14,491 bases of DNA from Planctomycetota bacterium. Lineage in GTDB: Bacteria; Planctomycetota; Phycisphaerae; Sedimentisphaerales; SM23-30. The notes below the pieces were generated by a model. The model saw nothing but the letters and a program-made list of their open reading frames with translations, was not told where the DNA came from and did no database searches. Of this stretch, positions 7,650 to 14,276 are shown one piece after another (positions within the stretch are counted from its first letter, which is position 1; each line of letters opens with the position of its first letter). The DNA is taken from assembly GCA_029573975.1 (NCBI GenBank), contig JAKQBU010000466.1:1-14491 (forward strand), written 5' to 3'. Made by a program: the position numbers and the translations under genes.

Positions 7650-9200
7650 TCAATCCCATAAAACCGTCCGGAACGAATTGGCGGGCAGGCCTTCCTTGTT
7701 CATAAGATTCGGTTCCGCTTCCTGGCTCCAGGCAAACCGCACTGCCACCGGTGCCGCTACCGATTGACTAGAGACGACCACGGTATTACCATCGATGACG
7801 GCTTCCGCCTTGACAAACTTTTTGTCTTCTCCGGCAATTTCAAACCAGGTGAGCGGCTGGCCATCCCGGCTGGCCAGGCCCGAACCGGCATGATCGAAGG
7901 CAATCCGAATCTTGCCGCCTTCGATTGCCATCGACTTATAAAGCGGACCAAAATATTCCATATCTTTCCCGTAGGTCTTCGCCAAGGCCCACAGGGCCAG
8001 CCGCTTACCCACATCCTGCTTATTGGCCGGATGAATATCGGCCAGGTTGCTGATATCCGTAATCACCGCCATGCCGGTGTTGGGAATCGACAGGGAGGCC
8101 GTCTGCGCTTCCCAGAATTTGGGCAGCAGGTTCGCGGGGGCGTCATAGCGGAAGGAAGCCAACTGCGCCAGATAGAACGGGAAATCCCCTACCTGCCATA
8201 CGGAACGCCAGCCTTGAATCAGTGCCTTCATTTTATCGAAATAAGCCATTCCATCCCCCAGATTGCCCTCCCCCTGGTACCAGATCGCCCCGCGAATGGC
8301 AAACGGTTTGACAGGACTGATCATGCCGTTATACAGACAAGTGGGCTGCGTCGGGTGGCCGGGATTCTTCAGCGGATGTTCCGGCCAGACGGGCTGGGGC
8401 GGGATTGCCTTGCCAGCCTCCAGGGCCTGACGGGCCGCTTTTACCCAGCTTTCCGTATCCGTCAAAGTTTTAGCGACGGCATTTTTATAATTCTGGTTCG
8501 CCTCCTTAATCACATTCACAAAATTCTGCAGCGCGGGAACCTGCTCAAAGCCAACCGGCGGCGTCCACGGCTCAATCGCCGTTCCGCCCCAGGAGGCATC
8601 CAGCAATCCCACCGGGACATTGAGCTGCTGATGCAGTTCCCGTCCGAAAAAGTAAGCTGTCGCGGAGAACCCGGCCCACCCCCCTGCCGCAACTGTTTCC
8701 GGGGAACAAACCTGCCAGGATCCTTCGCAATCGGATTGCGGCTGCCCCGCCGGAACATTAGGGACCATGAACAAACGGATATTCGGATAGTTGGCCGCAG
8801 CCGCTTCCTGGGCGCCATTCATGATCACCCCGATGCCCATTTCCATATTCGACTGCCCGGAACCGATCCATACTTCGCCCACCAGAATATCGGTTAACTG
8901 TATGGTATTTTTCCCCGTAATCGTCATCTCGAAAGGCCCCCCTGCCTCTAACGCAGGCAGTTTCACCTGCCAATTCCCATCCGCATCAGCCGCAACTGAC
9001 ACTTCTTTTTCACAAAACTTGACACGTATCTGTTCTCCAGCATCCGCCCACCCCCAGATCGGCGCTGCCATATCCCGCTGCAGGACCATATGACTGCCGA
9101 TCACACGCGGCAGCCTGACCTCCGCACAAACCGTCAAGGAACCCCACAAAGAAATCGCAACCATTACCCCCGCCACACACAACAACTTCCGGTTTTTCAT
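7650..9200 (-). CDS. Secreted sialate O-acetylesterase-like SGNH esterase
   Basis: A 516-residue carbohydrate esterase expected to remove O-acetyl groups from sugars (sialic acid, or more likely here plant or algal glycans). The ATG at 9200 is preferred to one 22 codons upstream: it begins a clean signal peptide (MKNRKLL, hydrophobic core, TVCA) and has AGGAAAG upstream. Numbered from it, the nucleophile block GQSNM is at 115-119 (Ser117), WGGTAIEPW follows near 204-212, YQGEGN is at 308-313 and the triad pair DIHP at 388-391 (Asp388, His390). An N-terminal beta domain with LPRVIGSHMVLQRD is typical of this family, often annotated DUF303. First gene of the likely operon leading to the thioesterase and GH36 enzyme. 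Acetylxylan or acetylmannan esterase is as likely as true sialate esterase. Confidence 0.87.
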   Translation of the reverse strand: MKNRKLLCVAGVMVAISLWGSLTVCAEVRLPRVIGSHMVLQRDMAAPIWGWADAGEQIRVKFCEKEVSVAADADGNWQVKLPALEAGGPFEMTITGKNTIQLTDILVGEVWIGSGQSNMEMGIGVIMNGAQEAAAANYPNIRLFMVPNVPAGQPQSDCEGSWQVCSPETVAAGGWAGFSATAYFFGRELHQQLNVPVGLLDASWGGTAIEPWTPPVGFEQVPALQNFVNVIKEANQNYKNAVAKTLTDTESWVKAARQALEAGKAIPPQPVWPEHPLKNPGHPTQPTCLYNGMISPVKPFAIRGAIWYQGEGNLGDGMAYFDKMKALIQGWRSVWQVGDFPFYLAQLASFRYDAPANLLPKFWEAQTASLSIPNTGMAVITDISNLADIHPANKQDVGKRLALWALAKTYGKDMEYFGPLYKSMAIEGGKIRIAFDHAGSGLASRDGQPLTWFEIAGEDKKFVKAEAVIDGNTVVVSSQSVAAPVAVRFAWSQEAEPNLMNKEGLPANSFRTVLWD

Positions 9201-9268
9201 AAACGCTTTCCTTTCATCGTAAAAACAATTGGAACATACCATATATCCATCCGTTTTAAAATTCAATC

Positions 9269-9297
9269 ATTATAAAAAACAAATTCTAATTAACTAA
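9269..9297 (-). promoter_or_regulatory. Possible promoter of the esterase-thioesterase-galactosidase operon
   Basis: On the minus strand a consensus TATAAT (9274-9269) lies 68 bases upstream of the esterase ATG. The best -35 at a 17-base spacing is TTAGTT, a poor match, so only the -10 is persuasive. Confidence 0.35.
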
Positions 9298-9383
9298 TTT
9301 TAAATGACTTACAGCGGTCCCCTTCCGCCGGCATAAATAAATAACCGGATTGCCCCGGGCAACCGTAACCTACATGTATTCAT

Positions 9384-9412
9384 TTGCGTATAAGGAAATA
9401 TAATGTTATAAT
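9384..9412 (+). promoter_or_regulatory. Promoter of the phospholipase-like gene
   Basis: TTGCGT (9384-9389) and TATAAT (9407-9412) are 17 bases apart. A second TATAAT lies at 9399-9404. Transcription would begin near 9419, leaving a leader of about 90 bases. The intergenic region 9201-9508 holds this and the divergent operon promoter, and no gene. Confidence 0.5.
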
Positions 9413-9508
9413 AAGTGTTTATTACATAGATAATTAGCAATTATTTTAGCCTTGATTTTCTCATCTTGCTCGCTGCCAGAGATAGTTTTGCAAAACCAGG
9501 AGATGAAA

Positions 9509-10507
9509 ATGACACAGAAATCGCATTTTTTTTACATTCTGCTGCTTTGTTTATGTTTCGGTTCAAATGCCTGGGGCTGGGGTGCGCCCACCCATACCGG
9601 CATGGCTTCCAATGTGCTGAATCAATCCAAATTTGATTTCTATATCAGCCATTTCGGTTTGAATCGAAGTACCATCGCCAGTAACGCCGGGAGTGAACCG
9701 CCGGATTTTTATCACCATCCGGGCTGGGAAAGACTGAAACAGCGTTTAAATTATACCGCGGATCCTTATTTGAACTGGCCTGTCAATAACACCTTTTTAG
9801 GGTATCTGGCTCATATAGCTTGCGATAGCGGTGTTCCCGTCGGCCACTCGCCTGCCAACCAGGTCTATACCGATACCGTACGGGAAGCGCTTTTTGAAGC
9901 CGCCGTTTCAACTTATACCACGCCCGCCTTTCCCGGAAGCTATACAGGGGAATACAACGATGTTATGAATTATTTCGAAGCCGTCACAGTGGATCTGGCT
10001 ACCCGCTTCAAGAACGCATCTTATTGGACTTTTGAACCCTACGCCACGGAAGGCAGAAGAAACGGGATGCAGTTGTTTGATTATGTCCTGATGGAATACT
10101 TCAATTACAACTATATGCAGGTGGCTGTTCAATCACCCAATGGCGGGGAATCACTCATCGCCGGCTCCACGCAAACTATCACTTGGCATAGTCAGGGGGA
10201 ATTTCAGAATATTTCCATTCAATACTCTACGAATAATGGAACAAACTGGATCCCCATTGACACCGTAGCAAATACCGGCAGTTATGAATGGACCGTTCCC
10301 ACGCTCCATTCCACCCAGTGCCTCATTCGACTCAGTGATACGGAATACAGCAATAAAAATGATGTCAGTGACGGTGTATTTACTATCTATCCCTGCCCAT
10401 TAGTCGCTGATATGGACAGCGATTGCTGCGTGGATATTAACGACCTGGTACTCCTTGCCGATTCCTGGCTTCAGTGTAATGATCCGGATAACCTGGACTG
10501 CCGATAA
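9509..10507 (+). CDS. Secreted zinc-dependent phospholipase C-like protein with Ig-like and dockerin-like domains
   Basis: A 332-residue exported protein. The ATG at 9509 is chosen because AGGAG ends six bases before it; a TTG 19 codons upstream is unlikely. A signal peptide covers residues 1-21 and cutting after SNA leaves a mature protein starting with Trp22, the free N-terminus that binds zinc in this family. Other likely ligands are His29 (PTHTG), Asp66 (PPDFYHH) and the LAHIACDSGVPVGH block with His102, Asp106 and His113. Residues 206-295 form an Ig-like domain beginning QSPNGGESLIAGSTQTITW. Residues 297-332 contain one dockerin-like calcium loop, DMDSDCCVDINDL, with Asp301, 303, 305, 309 and 312. 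Substrate is unknown; it could be a phospholipid or nucleic acid (S1/P1 nucleases share the fold). The tail suggests retention on the cell surface. Confidence 0.75.
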   Translation: MTQKSHFFYILLLCLCFGSNAWGWGAPTHTGMASNVLNQSKFDFYISHFGLNRSTIASNAGSEPPDFYHHPGWERLKQRLNYTADPYLNWPVNNTFLGYLAHIACDSGVPVGHSPANQVYTDTVREALFEAAVSTYTTPAFPGSYTGEYNDVMNYFEAVTVDLATRFKNASYWTFEPYATEGRRNGMQLFDYVLMEYFNYNYMQVAVQSPNGGESLIAGSTQTITWHSQGEFQNISIQYSTNNGTNWIPIDTVANTGSYEWTVPTLHSTQCLIRLSDTEYSNKNDVSDGVFTIYPCPLVADMDSDCCVDINDLVLLADSWLQCNDPDNLDCR

Positions 10508-10892
10508 CTGATTTGACGGAATCGCCAAAAATCAATATTGACATGCAAAAACGGCTCTGCTCCCCATAACAAGGGTTGAAGATCTTTTGACGCTGGCGTC
10601 CAAGCTTGGGGGCTTTTGCCGCAATCCCAACAGGGCGGGTATGGGCGAGGGAACGGCATAAGGGTTTATGGGACGTCGAGACGGATTTGAATGGGGAGAA
10701 TTCAGTGGAAAAGTCTGGGGAGTGGTACTATAATTGAACTGTAGTGAAAAGCGAACGTATAGCATATAAGAAGTTCAAAAATCAAAGGTTAAAGAGCAAA
10801 AATGAGGTAAAGGAGTCAATATTTTGTTCCCGGAAAGTATAGTTTCTGGTATAATCAACAGGTAAGGGAATTAGTAGATAAGGAGACCGGAT
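10508..10892. other. Gene-free stretch of 385 bases with palindromes
   Basis: I recognise no gene. The GC-rich half (about 10540-10690) stays open in two overlapping minus-strand frames and contains the inverted repeats GACGC-TG-GCGTC (10589-10600) and CCAAGCTTGG (10600-10609). The AT-rich half (about 10720-10892) holds the promoter of the next gene. The GC-rich half could be a decayed gene, a dispersed repeat or a structured RNA; nothing here decides between them. Confidence 0.35.
10847..10855 (+). promoter_or_regulatory. Extended -10 promoter of the phasin-aarF pair
   Basis: TGGTATAAT is a perfect extended -10 element (TGn plus TATAAT). No good -35 sits at 17 bases; TTGTTC lies 20 bases upstream. 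Transcription would start near 10862, about 30 bases before the ATG at 10893. Confidence 0.5.
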
Positions 10893-11213
10893 ATGTCAGA
10901 TTTAATTCACAAGATCGTGTACACGGGGATCGGGCTGGCGGCGATGACGGAGCAGAAGGCACAGGAGATCGTCAATGAGCTGGTGAAGAAAGGGGAGGTC
11001 AGCTCGGAAGAGGGCAAGACGCTGACGAAGGAGCTGGTTGAAAAGGCCCGTCATCACAAGGATGAGCTGAAGAAGACGATATCGGAGGAAGTAAAGAAGG
11101 TATGCGACCGGTTCCATTGGGTGTCGCGGGAGGATTATGAGACGCTGCAAAAGCGGGTGGCAGAGCTGGAAGGCAAGGCGGCAGGTAAGTCCTGCTGTGA
11201 TGACACCCTGTAA
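10893..11213 (+). CDS. Phasin-like coiled-coil protein
   Basis: A 106-residue, highly charged, helical protein resembling the polyhydroxyalkanoate granule-associated (PhaI/PhaF-like, phasin) family. An amphipathic start (residues 1-20) leads into EKAQEIVNELVKKGEV-type heptads, a conserved-looking turn SSEEGKTLTKEL at about 37-48, and a second helix with VSREDYETLQKRVAELE at 77-93 that ends in a leucine-zipper-like coil. AGGAG at 10881-10885 is seven bases before the ATG. The next gene starts 12 bases after its stop, so they form an operon. No PHA synthase is in the window, so a granule role is only inferred; such small proteins also serve as membrane- or lipid-associated partners. The pairing with an AarF kinase suggests a regulatory or scaffold role for it. 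Confidence 0.7.
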   Translation: MSDLIHKIVYTGIGLAAMTEQKAQEIVNELVKKGEVSSEEGKTLTKELVEKARHHKDELKKTISEEVKKVCDRFHWVSREDYETLQKRVAELEGKAAGKSCCDDTL

Positions 11214-11225
11214 GAGCAACGCATC

Positions 11226-12881
11226 ATGTTTAATCCGTATCGGAATTACCGCACGTTACGGCGGTATCAGCAGATTATTCTTACGGTGGTCCGGTTCGGC
11301 TTCGGGGAGCTGATCGGGCGTCTGAAACTGTTTCACTATTTGAAGCTGAAGCGGCGGTCGACTGAGGAACTGGATCGGAACCAGGCCAACCGGGCGGTGC
11401 GGTTTCGTCTGATGCTGGAGCAACTGGGGCCGACGTTCATCAAGCTGGGTCAGATTTTGTCCACGCGTCCGGATATGCTGCCGGCGGATATTTTAACAGA
11501 GCTGGCGAATTTACAGGACAAGGTGACGCCGCTGCCGTGGAAAGATGTGGAGGGGGCGCTGCCGCGGGATTTTATGGAGGGCTTTGCGGAGCTGGAACAG
11601 GAGCCGCTGGCGTGTGCCTCGCTGGCGCAGGTGTATAAGGGGCGGCTGCGGACCGGGGAGACGGTGGCGGTGAAGATTATCCGACCGGGCAGCGAGCGGG
11701 TGATCCGGGATGACATTATGATTCTGGAGCATATGGCGGCTCTGGCGGAGACGCATATTCCGGAGGCGCGGCACTGGGATACGCGGTCGATCATCGAGCA
11801 GTTCCGGCATACGGTCAAGCAGGAGCTGGATCTGCACCATGAGGGGCGGAACGCGGATTTGTTCCGGAAAAATTTTGCGGATGATCCGGGCGTGTATGTG
11901 CCGAAAATATACTGGGAGCACAGCCATACGAATGTTCTGGTGATGGAGTATATTGACGGGCAGCCGCTGTCGGAGTTTTTCAACGGGGAGACGCCGCTGG
12001 CGAGGCGGCGGGAACTGGCCAAGCGGGGGGTGGACGCGGTTCTGAAGCAGATTTTTACGTTCGGATTTTTTCATGCGGACCCGCATCCGGGGAATGTGTT
12101 CGTCCTGAACGAAAATGTAATCTGTTTTCTGGATTTCGGGATGTTCGGGCGGTTGGATGAGGGTCTGCTGGGGATCCTGTCGCGGGTGCTGCGGGCGGGA
12201 GTGGAAAAGGATATCGACCGGCTGTTTAAGGCGGTGCGGGATCTGGGGGTGATTCCGGATCAGGTGAATATGCCGCAATTGCGGATGGAGGTACTGGATT
12301 TTCTGGAGCAGTATCACGGGGTTCCGCTGAAGCAGGTGAATGTCCGGCAGTTGCTGGGGGATATTGTCAGTCTGGTCAATCGGCATCATCTGGGGGTTCG
12401 GCATGATTTTCTGCTGCTGATCAAGGCGCTGGGGACGGCGGAGGGGATCGGCAGCAGGCTCGATCCGGATTTTGAGATGCTGCCGCAGGTGGAGCCGTTT
12501 GTGCGGAAGCTGTTTTTAAGACGGTTTTCGGTGCGGCGGCGGGTGGGGGAGGCCCAGGTGGCGGCAGAGGATCTGGTGCTGCTGGCGCGGGAATCGCCGG
12601 AACATCTGCTGGAGATTTTACGGAAGGTGCGGGCGGGCAAGCTGAAGCTGGAGTTTCATCATACGGGGCTGGAGGAGCCGTTTGCGCAGTTGAATCAGAT
12701 GTCGGACAAGGTGACGCTGGGGCTGATTATCGGAGCGATCATCATCGCCTCGGCGCTGATGGCGCATGTAGGTCTGGGGCCGAAGCTGTTCGATATTCCA
12801 ATTATCGGGGGAGTCGGCTTTTTGATTGCGTTTGTGGCGGGGGTGTGGATTACGATTGATATCCTGCGGAGCCGGAAATAA
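11226..12881 (+). CDS. AarF/UbiB (ABC1) family atypical protein kinase, membrane-anchored
   Basis: A 551-residue member of the UbiB/ABC1/COQ8 family. The KxGQ motif is at residues 73-76 inside GPTFIKLGQILSTRPD. The alanine-rich loop ACASLAQVYKG is at 129-139, the invariant lysine of AVKI is K150, the catalytic segment FHADPHPGN is at 282-290, and the metal-binding DFG is at 303-305. The C-terminus has two hydrophobic segments (GLIIGAIIIASALMAHVG, then PIIGGVGFLIAFVAGVWI) expected to anchor it in the inner membrane. The family acts as ATPase/kinase supporting isoprenoid-lipid such as quinone biosynthesis or trafficking. No ubi or men genes lie nearby, so the lipid served here is unknown. It is co-transcribed with the phasin-like gene. 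Codon use is strongly G-ending. Confidence 0.9.
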   Translation: MFNPYRNYRTLRRYQQIILTVVRFGFGELIGRLKLFHYLKLKRRSTEELDRNQANRAVRFRLMLEQLGPTFIKLGQILSTRPDMLPADILTELANLQDKVTPLPWKDVEGALPRDFMEGFAELEQEPLACASLAQVYKGRLRTGETVAVKIIRPGSERVIRDDIMILEHMAALAETHIPEARHWDTRSIIEQFRHTVKQELDLHHEGRNADLFRKNFADDPGVYVPKIYWEHSHTNVLVMEYIDGQPLSEFFNGETPLARRRELAKRGVDAVLKQIFTFGFFHADPHPGNVFVLNENVICFLDFGMFGRLDEGLLGILSRVLRAGVEKDIDRLFKAVRDLGVIPDQVNMPQLRMEVLDFLEQYHGVPLKQVNVRQLLGDIVSLVNRHHLGVRHDFLLLIKALGTAEGIGSRLDPDFEMLPQVEPFVRKLFLRRFSVRRRVGEAQVAAEDLVLLARESPEHLLEILRKVRAGKLKLEFHHTGLEEPFAQLNQMSDKVTLGLIIGAIIIASALMAHVGLGPKLFDIPIIGGVGFLIAFVAGVWITIDILRSRK

Positions 12882-12916
12882 GCCGCAAAGGCAATGACAG
12901 CAAATGATACCGCTTT

Positions 12917-13261
12917 TTATTTTCCGAGGGCTTCCAGGGCGTTATACACCTTAGTGGTGTACGTAAATCCAGGGCCGCCTTGCATCATGGTGACAACGGC
13001 AGCCACTTCGAGGATTTCCTCGCGGGTGGCACCGGCTTCGAGGCATTTTTGTACATGCAGGTAGATGCATGGATCACATCGAAGAGCGATTCCGACCGAC
13101 AGGGCGACTAATTCTTTTTCTCTAATGGTTAAGGCACCAGCTTTCATGGTAGCCTGAAACAAACTCATAAACCCCTTTACCATATCGGGGAGGGCCTGCT
13201 GGACTTTTCCCGAATCAGTTTTAAACTTGGCATAGAACTCTTTGATATCTTCTGCGGACAT
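12917..13261 (-). CDS. Carboxymuconolactone decarboxylase/AhpD-family protein with CxxC
   Basis: A 114-residue all-helical protein of the CMD/AhpD family. The redox signature RCDPCIYLHV at 61-70 gives Cys62, Cys65 and His69 (CxxCxxxH), preceded by REKELVALSVGIA, the usual helix with a conserved Glu. EAGATREEILEV at 75-86 is another family hallmark. Members with this motif act as peroxidase or disulfide-reductase partners rather than lactone decarboxylases. Length fits the single-domain form. AAAGG about seven bases upstream supports the ATG at 13261. It stands alone and converges on aarF with a 35-base gap. A peroxide-defence role is an inference from the motif; no peroxiredoxin is next to it. 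Confidence 0.85.
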   Translation of the reverse strand: MSAEDIKEFYAKFKTDSGKVQQALPDMVKGFMSLFQATMKAGALTIREKELVALSVGIALRCDPCIYLHVQKCLEAGATREEILEVAAVVTMMQGGPGFTYTTKVYNALEALGK

Positions 13262-13316
13262 TTTTAAACCTTTCTTTTATAGAGAGTTACGTTAGTTTTT
13301 GCCGGTTTTTGCATAA

Positions 13317-13345
13317 ATTATAGCGAAAATTTCGATAAAGTCCAA
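13317..13345 (-). promoter_or_regulatory. Promoter of the CMD/AhpD-family gene
   Basis: On the minus strand TTGGAC (13345-13340) and TATAAT (13322-13317) are exactly 17 bases apart. Transcription would start near 13310, giving a leader of about 50 bases. This matches the hexamers and spacing found before the restriction cassette. Confidence 0.55.
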
Positions 13346-13419
13346 TGGTTTGCGATAAAAATGGAAGCAATGCGTGGTTTTCGGTACAATTTTCCCAAAA
13401 ATAAGGAAAGGAGTGCAGT

Positions 13420-13788
13420 ATGTTCAATCAGGTATTTCGGATGCCGGATTTTCCGCCGGAAATGTCGGGAGATGATGCAGGGCAGCGGCAGACGGCGGAT
13501 CAGTCGCTGCGGCTGAAGCAGGAGGTCAGGCGGCTGGAGGCGAACCTGGCCAAGGCGCTGCTGATTAGCGAGGCGCTGTGGGAGATTGTGCGGGAAAAGC
13601 TTCAGATGAAAGAGGAGCAGTTGTATGAGAAGATTTACGAGATAGACATGCGGGACGGGGCCGCGGATGGGAAGAATCAGCGGAAGGCGATGCCATGCCC
13701 GAAATGCGGGCGGGTGGTCTCGCCGCGTTATCCGGCGTGTATCTATTGCGGGCAGGCAATGGACGATTCGGTTTTTCAGATGGGATAA
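13420..13788 (+). CDS. Small coiled-coil protein with C-terminal zinc ribbon
   Basis: A 122-residue protein I cannot assign to a named family. Residues 25-75 are helical and charged (LRLKQEVRRLEANLAKALLI, then EKLQMKEEQLYEKIYEID), a likely coiled coil. Residues 91-112 form a zinc ribbon: CPKC at 93-96 and CIYC at 107-110, ten residues between the pairs. AGGAG ends six bases before the ATG. A TACAAT at 13385-13390 may be its -10, without a good -35. It is divergent from the CMD gene and ends just before a terminator-like hairpin. Zinc ribbons of this kind occur in nucleic-acid-binding or protein-assembly proteins, but nothing shows which applies. Confidence 0.7.
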   Translation: MFNQVFRMPDFPPEMSGDDAGQRQTADQSLRLKQEVRRLEANLAKALLISEALWEIVREKLQMKEEQLYEKIYEIDMRDGAADGKNQRKAMPCPKCGRVVSPRYPACIYCGQAMDDSVFQMG

Positions 13789-13809
13789 GGGAGCCTTTCG
13801 GCGCATAAA

Positions 13810-13826
13810 AAAAGCCCCTGGCTTTT
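13810..13826 (+). terminator. Terminator-like hairpin after the zinc-ribbon gene
   Basis: AAAAGCC-CCT-GGCTTTT forms a seven-base-pair stem with a three-base loop, 22 bases after the stop codon. The A run before it and T run in its right arm would let it act in both directions. The GC part is only three pairs, so it is weak. Confidence 0.4.
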
Positions 13827-14223
13827 AAGAAATCCTCAAAGTGTCTGTTCAAATCCCTTGAGGAGACCTTAGCAACCGAGTGGGCTTGAGGCGCGATTTT
13901 AAGTCTGTATTTACTTTTTCTATCGGCTCCCTTCTGGGCCGTCTCTATATAACTAGTGACCGGACACTGATTTTTTGTCCCAAAAATAATAAAAATTTAT
14001 CAAAAAAACCGGAATAATATTGTAAGTCGTTTATCTACAAATAGATATAATAATATGGTTGAAAAGAAAAAATAATGCGGCAGGGAAGGTGAGGGCGAGA
14101 AAAAGAAGGCTTTTTGATGTAATTTCTATACATTATACGTCACCTTGGAGCAAAAGCTGGCGGAAATGAAGTAACCAAGGCAAAACAAGGTAAATATATT
14201 ACTTATCAGGAGATACGTCATAC

Positions 14224-14255
14224 CCCGGCTATCCCAGTGTTCTGGGATAGCCGGG
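14224..14255 (-). terminator. Strong 14-base-pair hairpin, probable terminator of the minus-strand gene
   Basis: CCCGGCTATCCCAG (14224-14237) pairs perfectly with CTGGGATAGCCGGG (14242-14255) around a TGTT loop. It begins 22 bases downstream of the stop codon of the minus-strand gene at 14277. No U-tract follows on that strand, so it may be a hairpin-only terminator or an RNA 3' end stabiliser. Confidence 0.5.
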
Positions 14256-14276
14256 TTCTATTCGTAGTTTTTCAGT

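Larger units (their letters stand above)
13789..14276. other. Gene-free AT-rich region of 488 bases with inverted repeats
   Basis: No convincing gene is encoded on either strand. Besides the hairpins annotated separately, GGGAGCC (13789-13795) can pair with GGCTCCC (13925-13931), and ACCTTGG (14142-14148) can pair with either CCAAGG (14175-14180) or CAAGGT (14186-14191). ATACGTCA occurs twice (14135-14142 and 14213-14220). A structured RNA, a decayed mobile element or plain spacer are all possible. Confidence 0.4.

Noticed and set aside
7764..8897. Plus-strand open frame of 377 codons across the esterase gene
   Set aside because: Antisense shadow of the esterase; the opposite strand has the signal peptide, GQSNM and DIHP motifs.
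9201..9266. Upstream in-frame start for the esterase, adding 22 residues
   Set aside because: It would bury the signal peptide and overlap the leader. The ATG at 9200 has a good ribosome site and a standard signal peptide.
9452..9508. TTG start adding 19 residues to the phospholipase-like protein
   Set aside because: A rare start codon without a ribosome site; AGGAG at 9498-9502 is placed correctly for the ATG at 9509.
11511..12404. Minus-strand open frame of 297 codons across aarF
   Set aside because: Antisense shadow caused by the extreme G-ending codon use of aarF; the product is low-complexity Pro/His/Arg/Gln.
13845..13860. GTTCAAATCC resembling a tRNA T-loop
   Set aside because: The flanking bases do not form the five-pair T-stem, and no acceptor or anticodon arms can be built around it.
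13961..13980. GACCGGACAC-like sequence reminiscent of an insertion sequence end
   Set aside because: No matching inverted end or transposase is present in the window, so the resemblance cannot be supported.
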